A DNA stretch of 64,000 nt from JBGSUZ01 sp964404895 (GTDB lineage: Bacteria; Bacillota; Clostridia; Peptostreptococcales; Acidaminobacteraceae), in NCBI GenBank assembly GCA_964404895.1, contig CAYOLV010000001.1, forward strand, positions 744,001 through 808,000. Direction: 5' to 3'. Position 1 is the first letter of the stretch, and each line of letters starts with the position of its first letter. Positions 49,876 through 57,764 of the stretch are shown piece by piece. Below the pieces are notes generated by a model, which was not told where the DNA came from, did no database searches, and worked only from the letters and a program-made list of their open reading frames with translations. A program made the translations under genes and the position numbers.

Positions 49876-51291
49876 CTAAAATCTAAAGTATATAAATGGA
49901 TTAAATGACGAGTTCACCAATTGGAACAATGTAAAGCTGAAAACGCCCATATGCAGGGCTGAACTTGCTACATGGTAGGTCATACGCTCTCGAGAACCTC
50001 GAAGGTCAACTTTTTTACAGAACCATTGATAAACAGGCATGCTGATCAATATAGCGAGAACGAACATGTACCAATAGTCTGTGATGAAATACTGAGCAGT
50101 TTGATCGTAAAGCACGTTTGCATTGAGCCCTAACATGGACTTTAAATAAATGACCGCTTGAGTCAGGTCAGGTGCTCTAAAGAAGACCCAACCAAAAATA
50201 ACAATCAGGAGCAAATAAGCATGCTGGAGTGGTGCCCAAAGTTTTTTCAGCCACTCACCTAAGAAAGCATTTTCTAAGACGATGAAGAGGCCAAAGTAGA
50301 TACCCCACATCATGAAGTTCCAACTTGCGCCGTGCCATAAACCTGTTAGAGCCCAAACAATCATTAGGTTTCTGAATTTCTTAATAGGAGAGACTCGGTT
50401 GCCACCTAGTGGAATGTAAACGTAATCTTTGAACCAAGTACCCAGTGACATATGCCATCTGCGCCAGAATTCAGACACAGACTTTGAAATATAAGGATAG
50501 TTAAAGTTTTCAAGGAACTCAAATCCAAACATTAAACCGAGGCCGATGGCCATATCGCTGTAACCGCTGAAGTCAAAGTAAATTTGAAGGGAGTAGGCAA
50601 TAGCACCAATCCATGCAGAAGTAACACTGAGGTCAACACTTGAAGCTTGGAACAATTGGTCTGCCACAAGTCCAAGGGAATTGGCAATAATCACTTTTTT
50701 ACCGAGACCTTTAATAAAACGCTTTGTCCCATTTGCAAAGCGATCTAAAGTTACACTTCTCTTGCAAATTTGATCGGCAACTGTTTGATAGCGCACGATT
50801 GGTCCAGCAACCAATTGAGGAAAGAGCGTAATGTACAAGGCTATGTCAACAAAACTCTTATTGTATTTGGCATCATCTCGGTAAACGTCAATCACGTAAC
50901 TCATGGCTTGGAAAGTAAAGAATGAGATCCCAAGGGGCAGAGAAATTTCAGGAACATTGATAGAAATTCCAAATAAATAATTAATATTGTCCACTATAAA
51001 ATTGGTGTATTTAAAAATAGCCAATAAGCCGATGTTAAAGATCACTGTTAAAGTAATCCAAATTTTTCTGTGAATGTGTTCTTTGTAGTCCTTATGAACC
51101 TTATGTCCAAAAAAGTAGTTCGCACCGATGGAAAACAACATTAACCACACATAAGTAGGTTCGCCCCAAGCATAGAAGAAGAGACTGAAACAAAGCAATA
51201 TAAAATTACGCCATCCTTCTTTAGCTAAAAAATAAAGAATCAGAAGAATGGGCAAAAAGTTGAAAATAAAGACAAGACTGCTAAATACCAT
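49876..51291 (-). CDS. MBOAT family O-acyltransferase (AlgI/DltB-like)
   Basis: 471 residues from ATG 51291. An in-frame ATG at 51345 adds 18 residues, but family members begin MVFSSLVF and GGGGG lies 5 nt before the 51291 start. Many membrane helices; the MBOAT motifs are SYVIDVYRDDAKYNKSFVDIALYITLFPQLVAGPIVRY and WALTGLWHGASWNFMMWG, whose His is the catalytic residue. It carries acyl (usually acetyl) groups from cytoplasmic donors to the outer face for the DHHW partner encoded next. No polysaccharide biosynthesis gene is nearby, so the acceptor is unknown. Confidence 0.9.
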   Translation of the reverse strand: MVFSSLVFIFNFLPILLILYFLAKEGWRNFILLCFSLFFYAWGEPTYVWLMLFSIGANYFFGHKVHKDYKEHIHRKIWITLTVIFNIGLLAIFKYTNFIVDNINYLFGISINVPEISLPLGISFFTFQAMSYVIDVYRDDAKYNKSFVDIALYITLFPQLVAGPIVRYQTVADQICKRSVTLDRFANGTKRFIKGLGKKVIIANSLGLVADQLFQASSVDLSVTSAWIGAIAYSLQIYFDFSGYSDMAIGLGLMFGFEFLENFNYPYISKSVSEFWRRWHMSLGTWFKDYVYIPLGGNRVSPIKKFRNLMIVWALTGLWHGASWNFMMWGIYFGLFIVLENAFLGEWLKKLWAPLQHAYLLLIVIFGWVFFRAPDLTQAVIYLKSMLGLNANVLYDQTAQYFITDYWYMFVLAILISMPVYQWFCKKVDLRGSRERMTYHVASSALHMGVFSFTLFQLVNSSFNPFIYFRF

Positions 51292-51489
51292 AAATACCCC
51301 CATAAAATGCAACAAAATAAAGTCCTTAAGCGGTTTGTAAAGCATACAGACCCAGTAAATTATATACTAAAAATAACAGAAATTCACGATTTAATTTTCT
51401 AATTGAAGGTTTTATAATTGATTAATGAAATATTAATAATTTGAAGGTATAATAGCTCTAAGTCAATAGACAGATAGGAGAATAATAAA

Positions 51490-52059
51490 ATGAAAAAAGG
51501 ATTTACAGCATTAATCATTGTAGGGGTACTTTTATTCGGGTTATTTGGATTTGGGGTTTCTACCTACAACAGATTGGTGACAGAAAATGAGAACGTTGAG
51601 GCTGCTTTTAGCCAAATAGATAATCAATTGCAACGTAGAAACGACTTAATTCCTAACCTAGTTGAGACGGTAAAAGGTTATGCGGCTCAAGAAAAAGAAG
51701 TCTTCTTAGGGGTTTCAGAAGCTCGTGCAAAGTTGGCAGGATCTACTACTGTTGGTGACAAAGCAGCTGCAGATGGAGAATTGTCAGGCGCATTGTCTAG
51801 ACTGCTTGCCATTGCAGAAGCCTACCCAGAACTTAAGTCAGACGCTAACTTCAGACAGTTGTCAGATGAACTGGCAGGAACAGAAAATCGAATTGCTGTC
51901 GCCAGAAAAGATTACAATGATGTGGCTAATGTCTTTAACAAAAAAATGAAAACCTTCCCAACGGTAATTTTTGCAGGCATGTTGGGATTTGAAAAGGCAG
52001 AGTATTTTGAAGCTGCAGAAGGGGCAACAGAAGCACCTAACGTCAACTTCGGCAACTAA
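51490..52059 (+). CDS. LemA family protein
   Basis: 189 residues. N-terminal membrane helix (5-26), then the LemA signature TYNRLVTENENVEAAFSQIDNQLQRRNDLIPNLVETVKGY and a helical core ending TFPTVIFAGMLGFEKAEYFEA. It is anchored with its helical domain on one side of the membrane; the exact role is unknown. It is directly followed (39 bp) by a TPM-domain protein gene, a pairing seen in many bacteria. Confidence 0.92.
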   Translation: MKKGFTALIIVGVLLFGLFGFGVSTYNRLVTENENVEAAFSQIDNQLQRRNDLIPNLVETVKGYAAQEKEVFLGVSEARAKLAGSTTVGDKAAADGELSGALSRLLAIAEAYPELKSDANFRQLSDELAGTENRIAVARKDYNDVANVFNKKMKTFPTVIFAGMLGFEKAEYFEAAEGATEAPNVNFGN

Positions 52060-52098
52060 TAGACGGACTTGTCTCAAGCTCCATGAAGGGAGAAATTC

Positions 52099-52887
52099 AT
52101 GAAAAAAATGAGCAGTCGTATATTTGCCATGGCGGTGATTATACTTTCTTTGGCGGGAACCGCTTTACCGCCCGTCTTTGCTGCAACTTCATTAGAAAAA
52201 ACAATTCCCAGTCCAACAACAAATTTCTTTGTCAACGACTTTGCAGAGACTTTAAGTGACACCACAGAAACTCAAATTCAAAACGCTGCCGTAGCTCTAT
52301 ATAAGGCGACGAAAGCTCAAGTGGTAGTGGTTACGGTGCCTTCCTTAGAAGGTTATCCACTGGAAGACTACAGTTTGACTGTTTTGAGAAAATGGGGCAT
52401 AGGAGACGCAAAGTTAGACAATGGTGTCCTACTCCTTTTAGCCTTAGATGAGCGCAAGATGCGTATTGAAGTGGGTAATGGACTAGAAGGTGCACTTAAC
52501 GACGGGAAGACGGGACGTATTCAAGACGAATACATGATTCCGTATTTTAAAAACAATGATTTTGACACAGGCATGCTAGGTGGTTTTACAAAGATAACCG
52601 AAGTCGTTTATGAAGAATATAATTTGGCAGTGCCTTCAGATGTGGACGCCAGCCAATATTATACGTCCAGCGATTCCAACAGCAGTAGCGACTCAGGGGC
52701 TAACCCAGTCCTAGTGGTTATTGTGGTGATTTTCATCCTTTTGGATGTGATCTTTAATCGCGGGAGAATTACCCGTATTTTATTCTATGCATTGAGCCGT
52801 GGCGGCGGACGTGGCGGTGGCGGCGGAGGTGGCTTCGGAGGAGGCGGCGGTAGTGGTAGCGGTGGCGGAAGTTCCCGCAGTTTCTAA
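52099..52887 (+). CDS. TPM-domain membrane protein (YgcG-like)
   Basis: 262 residues. Signal peptide to about 28, TPM domain at about 37-165 (VNDFAETLSDTTETQIQNAA, WGIGDAKLDNGVLLLLALDERKMRIEVGNGLEGAL), a membrane helix at about 198-216, and a Gly-rich tail (GGGRGGGGGGGFGGGGG... ending SSRSF). TPM proteins with such tails are typically linked to LemA, as here. Some TPM domains hydrolyse phosphate; the function of this one is not known. The tail's GGC/GGT repeats make it prone to length change. Confidence 0.9.
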   Translation: MKKMSSRIFAMAVIILSLAGTALPPVFAATSLEKTIPSPTTNFFVNDFAETLSDTTETQIQNAAVALYKATKAQVVVVTVPSLEGYPLEDYSLTVLRKWGIGDAKLDNGVLLLLALDERKMRIEVGNGLEGALNDGKTGRIQDEYMIPYFKNNDFDTGMLGGFTKITEVVYEEYNLAVPSDVDASQYYTSSDSNSSSDSGANPVLVVIVVIFILLDVIFNRGRITRILFYALSRGGGRGGGGGGGFGGGGGSGSGGGSSRSF

Positions 52888-52936
52888 CAAGTTTAAGTAC
52901 ACGTTGTTTAATATCACATGAAAATGGGGGACAAAA

Positions 52937-54748
52937 ATGAGCAATAATGCGAAGCGATTGACAAGATCAGAAGTACCCGTTGAACAAACATGGAATTTAG
53001 ATGATATTTGCTCGGACAGAAAAAATTGGGAAGACCGTTTAAAAGCTAACTTTAAAGCTTATGAAACTTTACAACGCTTTAAAGGAACTGCTTGCAAAGA
53101 TGGCGAGACTTTATATCAATGTCTTGTTGAAATGGAAACTGCTTTTACAGAAACTTATCAAATTGCCACATATATCAGTTTAAAGTATTCAGCAGATGCA
53201 ATGGATACAGCTAATCAAGAAGATATGATGGCCTTTGGTGCTGCAGAAGCTCAAATTACCACTCTGATGGCCTTTATCGAATCTGAAATTGTGGCACTAG
53301 ATGATTCTGATTATCAAAACTTGTACATCCAAAAACCTGAATTAAAGGTGTTCAAAAATTATATTCAAAATATATACGACAGAAAAAAACATATGCTCAG
53401 TGCTGAAACAGAGGAAGTGCTTGCGGCATTAGGAGAAGTCACTAATTCGCCTTATAACATTTACAGCATGAGCAAAGCCACTGATATGCAGTTTGATTCC
53501 TTTGAGGACTGTAATGGCAATCCATTGGCTAATTCTTTTGCCATGTTTGAAGGCAAATACGAGTTTGACGCAGACAAGGACATTCGTACAAAGGCCTATG
53601 CCTCTTTTACCAAAACCCTTGAAAGCTATAAAAACACTTATGCCAGCGTATATGCCACGGAAATCAAGAAGCAAATTGCCCTGAGCAAGTTAAGAGGCTA
53701 CAGCTCAGTCACTGAAATGCTATTAGAACCCCACAAAATTACCACAGAAATGTATGAAAATCAGCTAAATATCATCTTTAAGACTCTAGCGCCTCATATG
53801 CGTCGCTTTGCAAAAATCAAGGAAAAGCAATTGGGGCTAGAGCAAATACGTTTTTGTGATTTAAAAGCACCGCTGGACAGCAGTTTTAACCCAGCAGCCA
53901 CTTATGACAGCATTAGAGAGACCATTATTGATGCTGTGAGTGTTATGGGTAAAGAATATCAAGAAATAATTAAGCGTGCCTACGACGAGCGTTGGATTGA
54001 CTATAGTGACAATATTGGCAAGTCAACGGGCGCATTTTGTGCCACACCTTATGGGGTACATCCATATATCCTCATTAGTTACCAACCCAATATGCGTTCT
54101 GCGTTTACATTGGCTCATGAACTAGGCCATGCAGGCCACTTTTTCTTAGCCAACAAAGAACAGCGTATTTTGGATATGGAGGTCTCAACTTATTTTGTAG
54201 AAGCTCCATCTACTATGAATGAAATGCTCCTCAGTCAACATTTGATGAATAAGACCGATGATCCTCAAATGAAGCGTTGGGTCATCATCCAACTCATGGG
54301 AACTTACTATCATAACTTTGTGACTCATCTTTTAGAAGCGGAGTTCCAAAGAAGAATTTATGCCATAGCGGAACAAGATTTGCCTTTGACTACAAAGACA
54401 TTCTGCGACACCAAACTGGAAGTTATTAAAGAATTCTGGGGCGATGAAGTAGAGGTAGATGAAGCTGCAGGCATGACTTGGATGCGTCAGCCACACTATT
54501 ATATGGGCTTGTATCCTTACACCTATTCAGCAGGATTGACTATTTCTACTGCAATGGCAGAAATGATTCGTACAGAAGGACAACCTGCTGTAGATCGATG
54601 GTTAGAAACACTAAAAGCTGGAGGTTCCTTGAAACCAAATGAGCTTCTGAAGATTGCAGGCATTGACATGACAAAGCCAGATGCAATTGTTAAAGCAGTA
54701 GATTATGTAGGGAGTTTGGTTAGTCAGTTAGAAAAATTATACGAATAA
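52937..54748 (+). CDS. pepF: Oligoendopeptidase F (M3B)
   Basis: 603 residues, the normal PepF length. The zinc motif is HELGH (His394, Glu395, His398) in LAHELGHAGHFF, with a downstream Glu ligand in VSTYFVEAPSTMNEM. The N-terminal helical domain starts RSEVPVEQTWNLDDI. It cleaves peptides of about 7-17 residues in the cytoplasm and so completes the peptide-use set (Opp uptake, PepF, PepD, S9). ATG with GGGGG upstream; own terminator. Confidence 0.95.
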   Translation: MSNNAKRLTRSEVPVEQTWNLDDICSDRKNWEDRLKANFKAYETLQRFKGTACKDGETLYQCLVEMETAFTETYQIATYISLKYSADAMDTANQEDMMAFGAAEAQITTLMAFIESEIVALDDSDYQNLYIQKPELKVFKNYIQNIYDRKKHMLSAETEEVLAALGEVTNSPYNIYSMSKATDMQFDSFEDCNGNPLANSFAMFEGKYEFDADKDIRTKAYASFTKTLESYKNTYASVYATEIKKQIALSKLRGYSSVTEMLLEPHKITTEMYENQLNIIFKTLAPHMRRFAKIKEKQLGLEQIRFCDLKAPLDSSFNPAATYDSIRETIIDAVSVMGKEYQEIIKRAYDERWIDYSDNIGKSTGAFCATPYGVHPYILISYQPNMRSAFTLAHELGHAGHFFLANKEQRILDMEVSTYFVEAPSTMNEMLLSQHLMNKTDDPQMKRWVIIQLMGTYYHNFVTHLLEAEFQRRIYAIAEQDLPLTTKTFCDTKLEVIKEFWGDEVEVDEAAGMTWMRQPHYYMGLYPYTYSAGLTISTAMAEMIRTEGQPAVDRWLETLKAGGSLKPNELLKIAGIDMTKPDAIVKAVDYVGSLVSQLEKLYE

Positions 54749-54754
54749 ATTTTG

Positions 54755-54785
54755 AAGCCGCCCTATATAAAGGGCGGCTTTTTTG
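54755..54785 (+). terminator. Terminator after pepF
   Basis: Perfect 10-bp stem AAGCCGCCCT-ATATAA-AGGGCGGCTT followed by TTTTG. Confidence 0.92.
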
Positions 54786-54802
54786 TGCACTGCAACAATC
54801 AT

Positions 54803-54820
54803 TAGTTGACAATGCAACTA
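54803..54820. promoter_or_regulatory. MarR operator 1 (at the -35 box)
   Basis: TAGTTG-N6-CAACTA inverted repeat spanning TTGACA (54806-54811). Its arms match those of operator 2. Confidence 0.65.
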
Positions 54821-54834
54821 ATATCAAGTATGAT
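54806..54834 (+). promoter_or_regulatory. Strong sigma-A promoter of the marR-MATE operon
   Basis: Exact TTGACA (54806-54811), 17-bp spacer, TATGAT (54829-54834). Two operator dyads overlap or adjoin it. Confidence 0.82.
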
Positions 54835-54866
54835 AGTTGCATGCACAACTGTTGTGTGTGCAACTA
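54834..54866. promoter_or_regulatory. MarR operator 2 (at the transcript start)
   Basis: TAGTTGC at 54834-54840 and GCAACTA at 54860-54866 form the outer arms; inside are CACAAC and GTTGTG. It covers the predicted start of transcription, so binding would block it. Confidence 0.72.
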
Positions 54867-54885
54867 AAAGCAAGTGGGGATTATA

Positions 54886-55380
54886 ATGGGAAACGATAAC
54901 CAAAATCAGGAGAGCAAATCTAGCTTTGAAATAGGACGCTACATCTCCATGATTTACCGAATTGGAAGATGGCATATGGAGTCTCAATTAAATGAGAGCT
55001 TGAATTTGTCCAGTGGACAACATACCTTTCTATTTTACTTATTTCATCATGACGGTGCCTCTCAAGACGAGATCAGCAGAGCTCTGTCTATTGATAAAGC
55101 CAGCACAGCCCGTGCTATACAAAAACTAGAAGAAAAGAATTACGTCAAACGTATCACCAGTGAGAAAGACAAAAGAGTGAACCATGTTTTTCTGACTGAA
55201 AAGGGTTGGGGCTGTGAAAAAGAACTTAGAGAGAGTTCGAAAGATTGGAAAGCTATTTTGGAAGAAGGATTAAACGATGAAGAGCTTAAAATGATGGAAC
55301 ATATCATTCAAAAGCTCTCAGAGAATGCGTCTAAATATAAGCATTCGGTATTAAAGAAAGGCGGTACAAATGACAAGTAA
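54886..55380 (+). CDS. MarR family regulator of the adjacent MATE exporter
   Basis: 164 residues from ATG 54886 (GGGGA 5 nt upstream; a GTG at 54874 is in frame but overlaps it). Winged helix: LSSGQHTFLFYLFHHDGASQDEISRALSIDKASTARAIQKLEEKNYVKR, then wing SEKDKRVNHVFLTEKG. It overlaps the MATE gene by 11 bp and is preceded by a strong promoter with two matching dyads, the classic arrangement of an autorepressed drug-efflux operon. Confidence 0.9.
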   Translation: MGNDNQNQESKSSFEIGRYISMIYRIGRWHMESQLNESLNLSSGQHTFLFYLFHHDGASQDEISRALSIDKASTARAIQKLEEKNYVKRITSEKDKRVNHVFLTEKGWGCEKELRESSKDWKAILEEGLNDEELKMMEHIIQKLSENASKYKHSVLKKGGTNDK

Positions 55381-56752
55381 TGAACATTTAAAAACAGAAA
55401 GTATAGGAAAATTACTATGGAAGTTTTCTATACCAGCCATTATTGGGATGATGGTAAACGCCTTATACAACGTCGTCGATAGAATGTATATCGGCTGGAT
55501 TGGACCTATGGCTATGACGGGGATTGGTCTAAACCTACCATTTATGACCGTTCTGATGGCCTTCGGTATGTTAGTCGGGATAGGTGGCGCGTCAATTATA
55601 TCCATCCGTTTAGGACAGGGTAAAAAAGACGAAGCAGAAAAAATACTAGGAAATGCAGTATCATTATTGATTATCATTATGGCAGTGGTAACTGCCTTAG
55701 GTTTTATATTTAAGATACCGCTGCTTTACTTAGCAGGAGCCAGCGCGGCGACAATTGATTACGCTGATCAGTATTTGACCATTATTTTAATCGGTGCAAT
55801 CTTCCAAGGGGTTGGCTTTGGGATCAACAACATCATTCGTGCGGAAGGCAGTCCTAAAATTGCCATGTACACCATGCTCATTGGTGCCATCATCAATATC
55901 GTCTTAGACCCAATTTTAATTTTCGGATTTAATATGGGGATTAGCGGGGCAGCATGGGCAACTATATTCTCCCAGTTCGTTTCAATGGTTTGGGTGATGC
56001 GTCACTTTATGAGAGGCAATAGCCGACTCAAATTCCACTTTAAAAATATGAGATTGGAAGTCTCCGTTATTTTAAGTATTTTAATGATTGGTATTTCACC
56101 ATTTGCAATGCAAATCGCAGCCAGTCTTGTGACACTTATATCGAATAATGCTTTAAAAACCAGTGGTGGCGATATCGCTATTGGGGCAATGACGGTTATT
56201 AATGCAATAGTCATTTTCTTCTTAATGCCGATATTTGGTATTAATCAAGGAACCCAGCCTATTATAGGATATAACTACGGGGCAAAGGAATATAAGCGTG
56301 TAAAACAAGCACTTAAATTGGCAATTACTGCAGCAACTGTTATTTGTCTCTTTGGGTTTGTCTTGACGCAGTTCTTCACTGTGAATTTGATAAAAATATT
56401 TAATAGTGACCCTGAACTTTTAAAGGTTGCAAGCTATGGTATGAAAGTATTCCTTTCAATGATGCCGCTATTGGGTGCTCAAATTGTAAGTGCTAACTAT
56501 TTCCAAGCAGTCGGCAAAGCACCAAAGGCAATGTTTCTCAGTTTATTGAGACAAGTAATTGTACTGATTCCACTGCTTATTATTTTGCCGAAATTCTATG
56601 GGCTTAAAGGGGTTTGGTTTGCAGGCCCGATTGCAGATGCTGTTGCATTTGTAGTGACTGCATTGTTCTTATTCCTTGAAATGAGACATTTAGAAGACTC
56701 TCACGACTTACATCAAGAAGACTTGGCTCAAATGGATTATACAAATATGTAA
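55370..56752 (+). CDS. MATE family efflux transporter
   Basis: 460 residues. Starts with IGKLLWKFSIPAIIGMMVNALYNVVDRMYIGWIGP, the MepA/NorM-like N-terminus, and has GVGFGINNIIRAEGSPKIAM and NQGTQPIIGYNYGAKEYKRVKQALKLAI. Twelve hydrophobic segments. It pumps cationic drugs with Na+ or H+ antiport and is closest to the MepA branch, which is usually regulated by an adjacent MarR (MepR), as here. Overlaps the MarR gene by 11 bp. Confidence 0.92.
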   Translation: MTSNEHLKTESIGKLLWKFSIPAIIGMMVNALYNVVDRMYIGWIGPMAMTGIGLNLPFMTVLMAFGMLVGIGGASIISIRLGQGKKDEAEKILGNAVSLLIIIMAVVTALGFIFKIPLLYLAGASAATIDYADQYLTIILIGAIFQGVGFGINNIIRAEGSPKIAMYTMLIGAIINIVLDPILIFGFNMGISGAAWATIFSQFVSMVWVMRHFMRGNSRLKFHFKNMRLEVSVILSILMIGISPFAMQIAASLVTLISNNALKTSGGDIAIGAMTVINAIVIFFLMPIFGINQGTQPIIGYNYGAKEYKRVKQALKLAITAATVICLFGFVLTQFFTVNLIKIFNSDPELLKVASYGMKVFLSMMPLLGAQIVSANYFQAVGKAPKAMFLSLLRQVIVLIPLLIILPKFYGLKGVWFAGPIADAVAFVVTALFLFLEMRHLEDSHDLHQEDLAQMDYTNM

Positions 56753-56756
56753 ATTA

Positions 56757-56806
56757 AAAAGAGCTGTTGCTAATCTAGAAAACTAGAGGAGCGCCAGCTC
56801 TTTTCT
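56757..56806. terminator. Terminator after the MATE gene
   Basis: AAAAGAGCTG at 56757-56766 pairs with CAGCTCTTTT at 56795-56804; the inner CTAG-AAAA-CTAG stem closes the loop. Confidence 0.75.
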
Positions 56807-56861
56807 TGTGTAATATGATAGCTTTTATTAGCATATTCCTAAAGCTTATACTAGATTTCTC

Positions 56862-57329
56862 TTAGAAAAATGAAGCCAAATTAGAGGTCATTTCCTCAAT
56901 CTGTTGTTCTTTATTTGAACGCTTCCAATTAATAATGCCAGTACCAATTATGTTGCCGTTTTTGTCTTTGCACAGGGATTTCATTTTATTGATTGTGGGT
57001 GTGCCTCCCATCCAAGCGAAGGGGAAAAAGTGAGTTACAAACAATGCCGTTTTACGATTATCCAGATTTGGAAGCCCAAGAATAAAGGCGTGCATTGCAC
57101 CAGACACGTTGAAGCCTCTGACGGGGCAAGCAAAAATAATACCTTCATAAGCGCTTAAGTCAGGCATGTGATCCAGCTTTATTTTAGAAGGATCCATTTC
57201 CTGTTCATTATCTGGGACGATAAGTTCAATCGTGACGACGTGACCTTTACTTTGCAACTTTTTGCTTAATACCTCAGCGACGGATTTGGTGTTGCCCGTC
57301 TGAGAATGGACAATGATTCCAATGTTCAT
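56862..57329 (-). CDS. Flavodoxin family protein
   Basis: 155 residues from ATG 57329 (AAAGGAG upstream; the in-frame ATG at 57347 adds six residues and lies before this site). FMN phosphate loop SQTGNTKSVAE near 9-19, IIFACPVRGFNVSGAMHAFI in the middle. It is likely a small electron carrier or NAD(P)H-type flavoprotein of the flavodoxin fold; the last region (HFFPFAWMGGTPTINKMKSLC) is not typical of classic flavodoxins. Divergent from the TM1266-like gene. Confidence 0.85.
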   Translation of the reverse strand: MNIGIIVHSQTGNTKSVAEVLSKKLQSKGHVVTIELIVPDNEQEMDPSKIKLDHMPDLSAYEGIIFACPVRGFNVSGAMHAFILGLPNLDNRKTALFVTHFFPFAWMGGTPTINKMKSLCKDKNGNIIGTGIINWKRSNKEQQIEEMTSNLASFF

Positions 57330-57474
57330 AAAAAGCACTCCTTTCACCTATAGGGTTAATTTAAACCTATGCTTATTTCCTACTCTTGTCAATTACCAGT
57401 TTGTCACATTGGAAATGGGGTATTTTAGGGATAGTTGAAGTTAACAGCTGACCCTTTGAAGGAGGATTATTTAA

Positions 57475-57723
57475 ATGGTAATTATGGGAATTCAAGTTGG
57501 CAATCGTGAACACGATGCCATTAAGTTGCAAGAAGTTTTAACAAAATACGGCTGCATCATAAAGACCCGTTTGGGCGTTCATGAAGCAACCGTAGAAGGT
57601 TTGTGTGCGTCTAAAGGTTTGATTATTCTGGAATTCATTTCAGGGAAAGAGACAGAAGTCAAAGACCTTGAAAAGGAATTGCACGCTTTAGAAAGCATTA
57701 CTGTCAGAAAAATGGAATTTTAG
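57475..57723 (+). CDS. Small ACT-like protein, TM1266 (iron-only hydrogenase regulator-like) family
   Basis: 82 residues. The layout (GIQVGNREHDAIKLQEVLTKYGCIIKTRLGVHE, then a beta strand LIILEFISG and a helix-strand end) follows the small TM1266-type ACT-like proteins annotated as putative iron-only hydrogenase system regulators. The match is by pattern only. No hydrogenase gene is near. ATG with AAGGAGG upstream; monocistronic, with a weak hairpin after the stop. Confidence 0.6.
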   Translation: MVIMGIQVGNREHDAIKLQEVLTKYGCIIKTRLGVHEATVEGLCASKGLIILEFISGKETEVKDLEKELHALESITVRKMEF

Positions 57724-57736
57724 AACCTAAGTTTCT

Positions 57737-57757
57737 AACGGTTATAAAGTAATCGTT
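57737..57757. terminator. Weak hairpin between the TM1266-like and topB genes
   Basis: AACGGTTA/TAATCGTT with one wobble pair and a 5-nt loop; no strong T-tract. It may serve both convergent genes. Confidence 0.35.
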
Positions 57758-57764
57758 ATGAATC

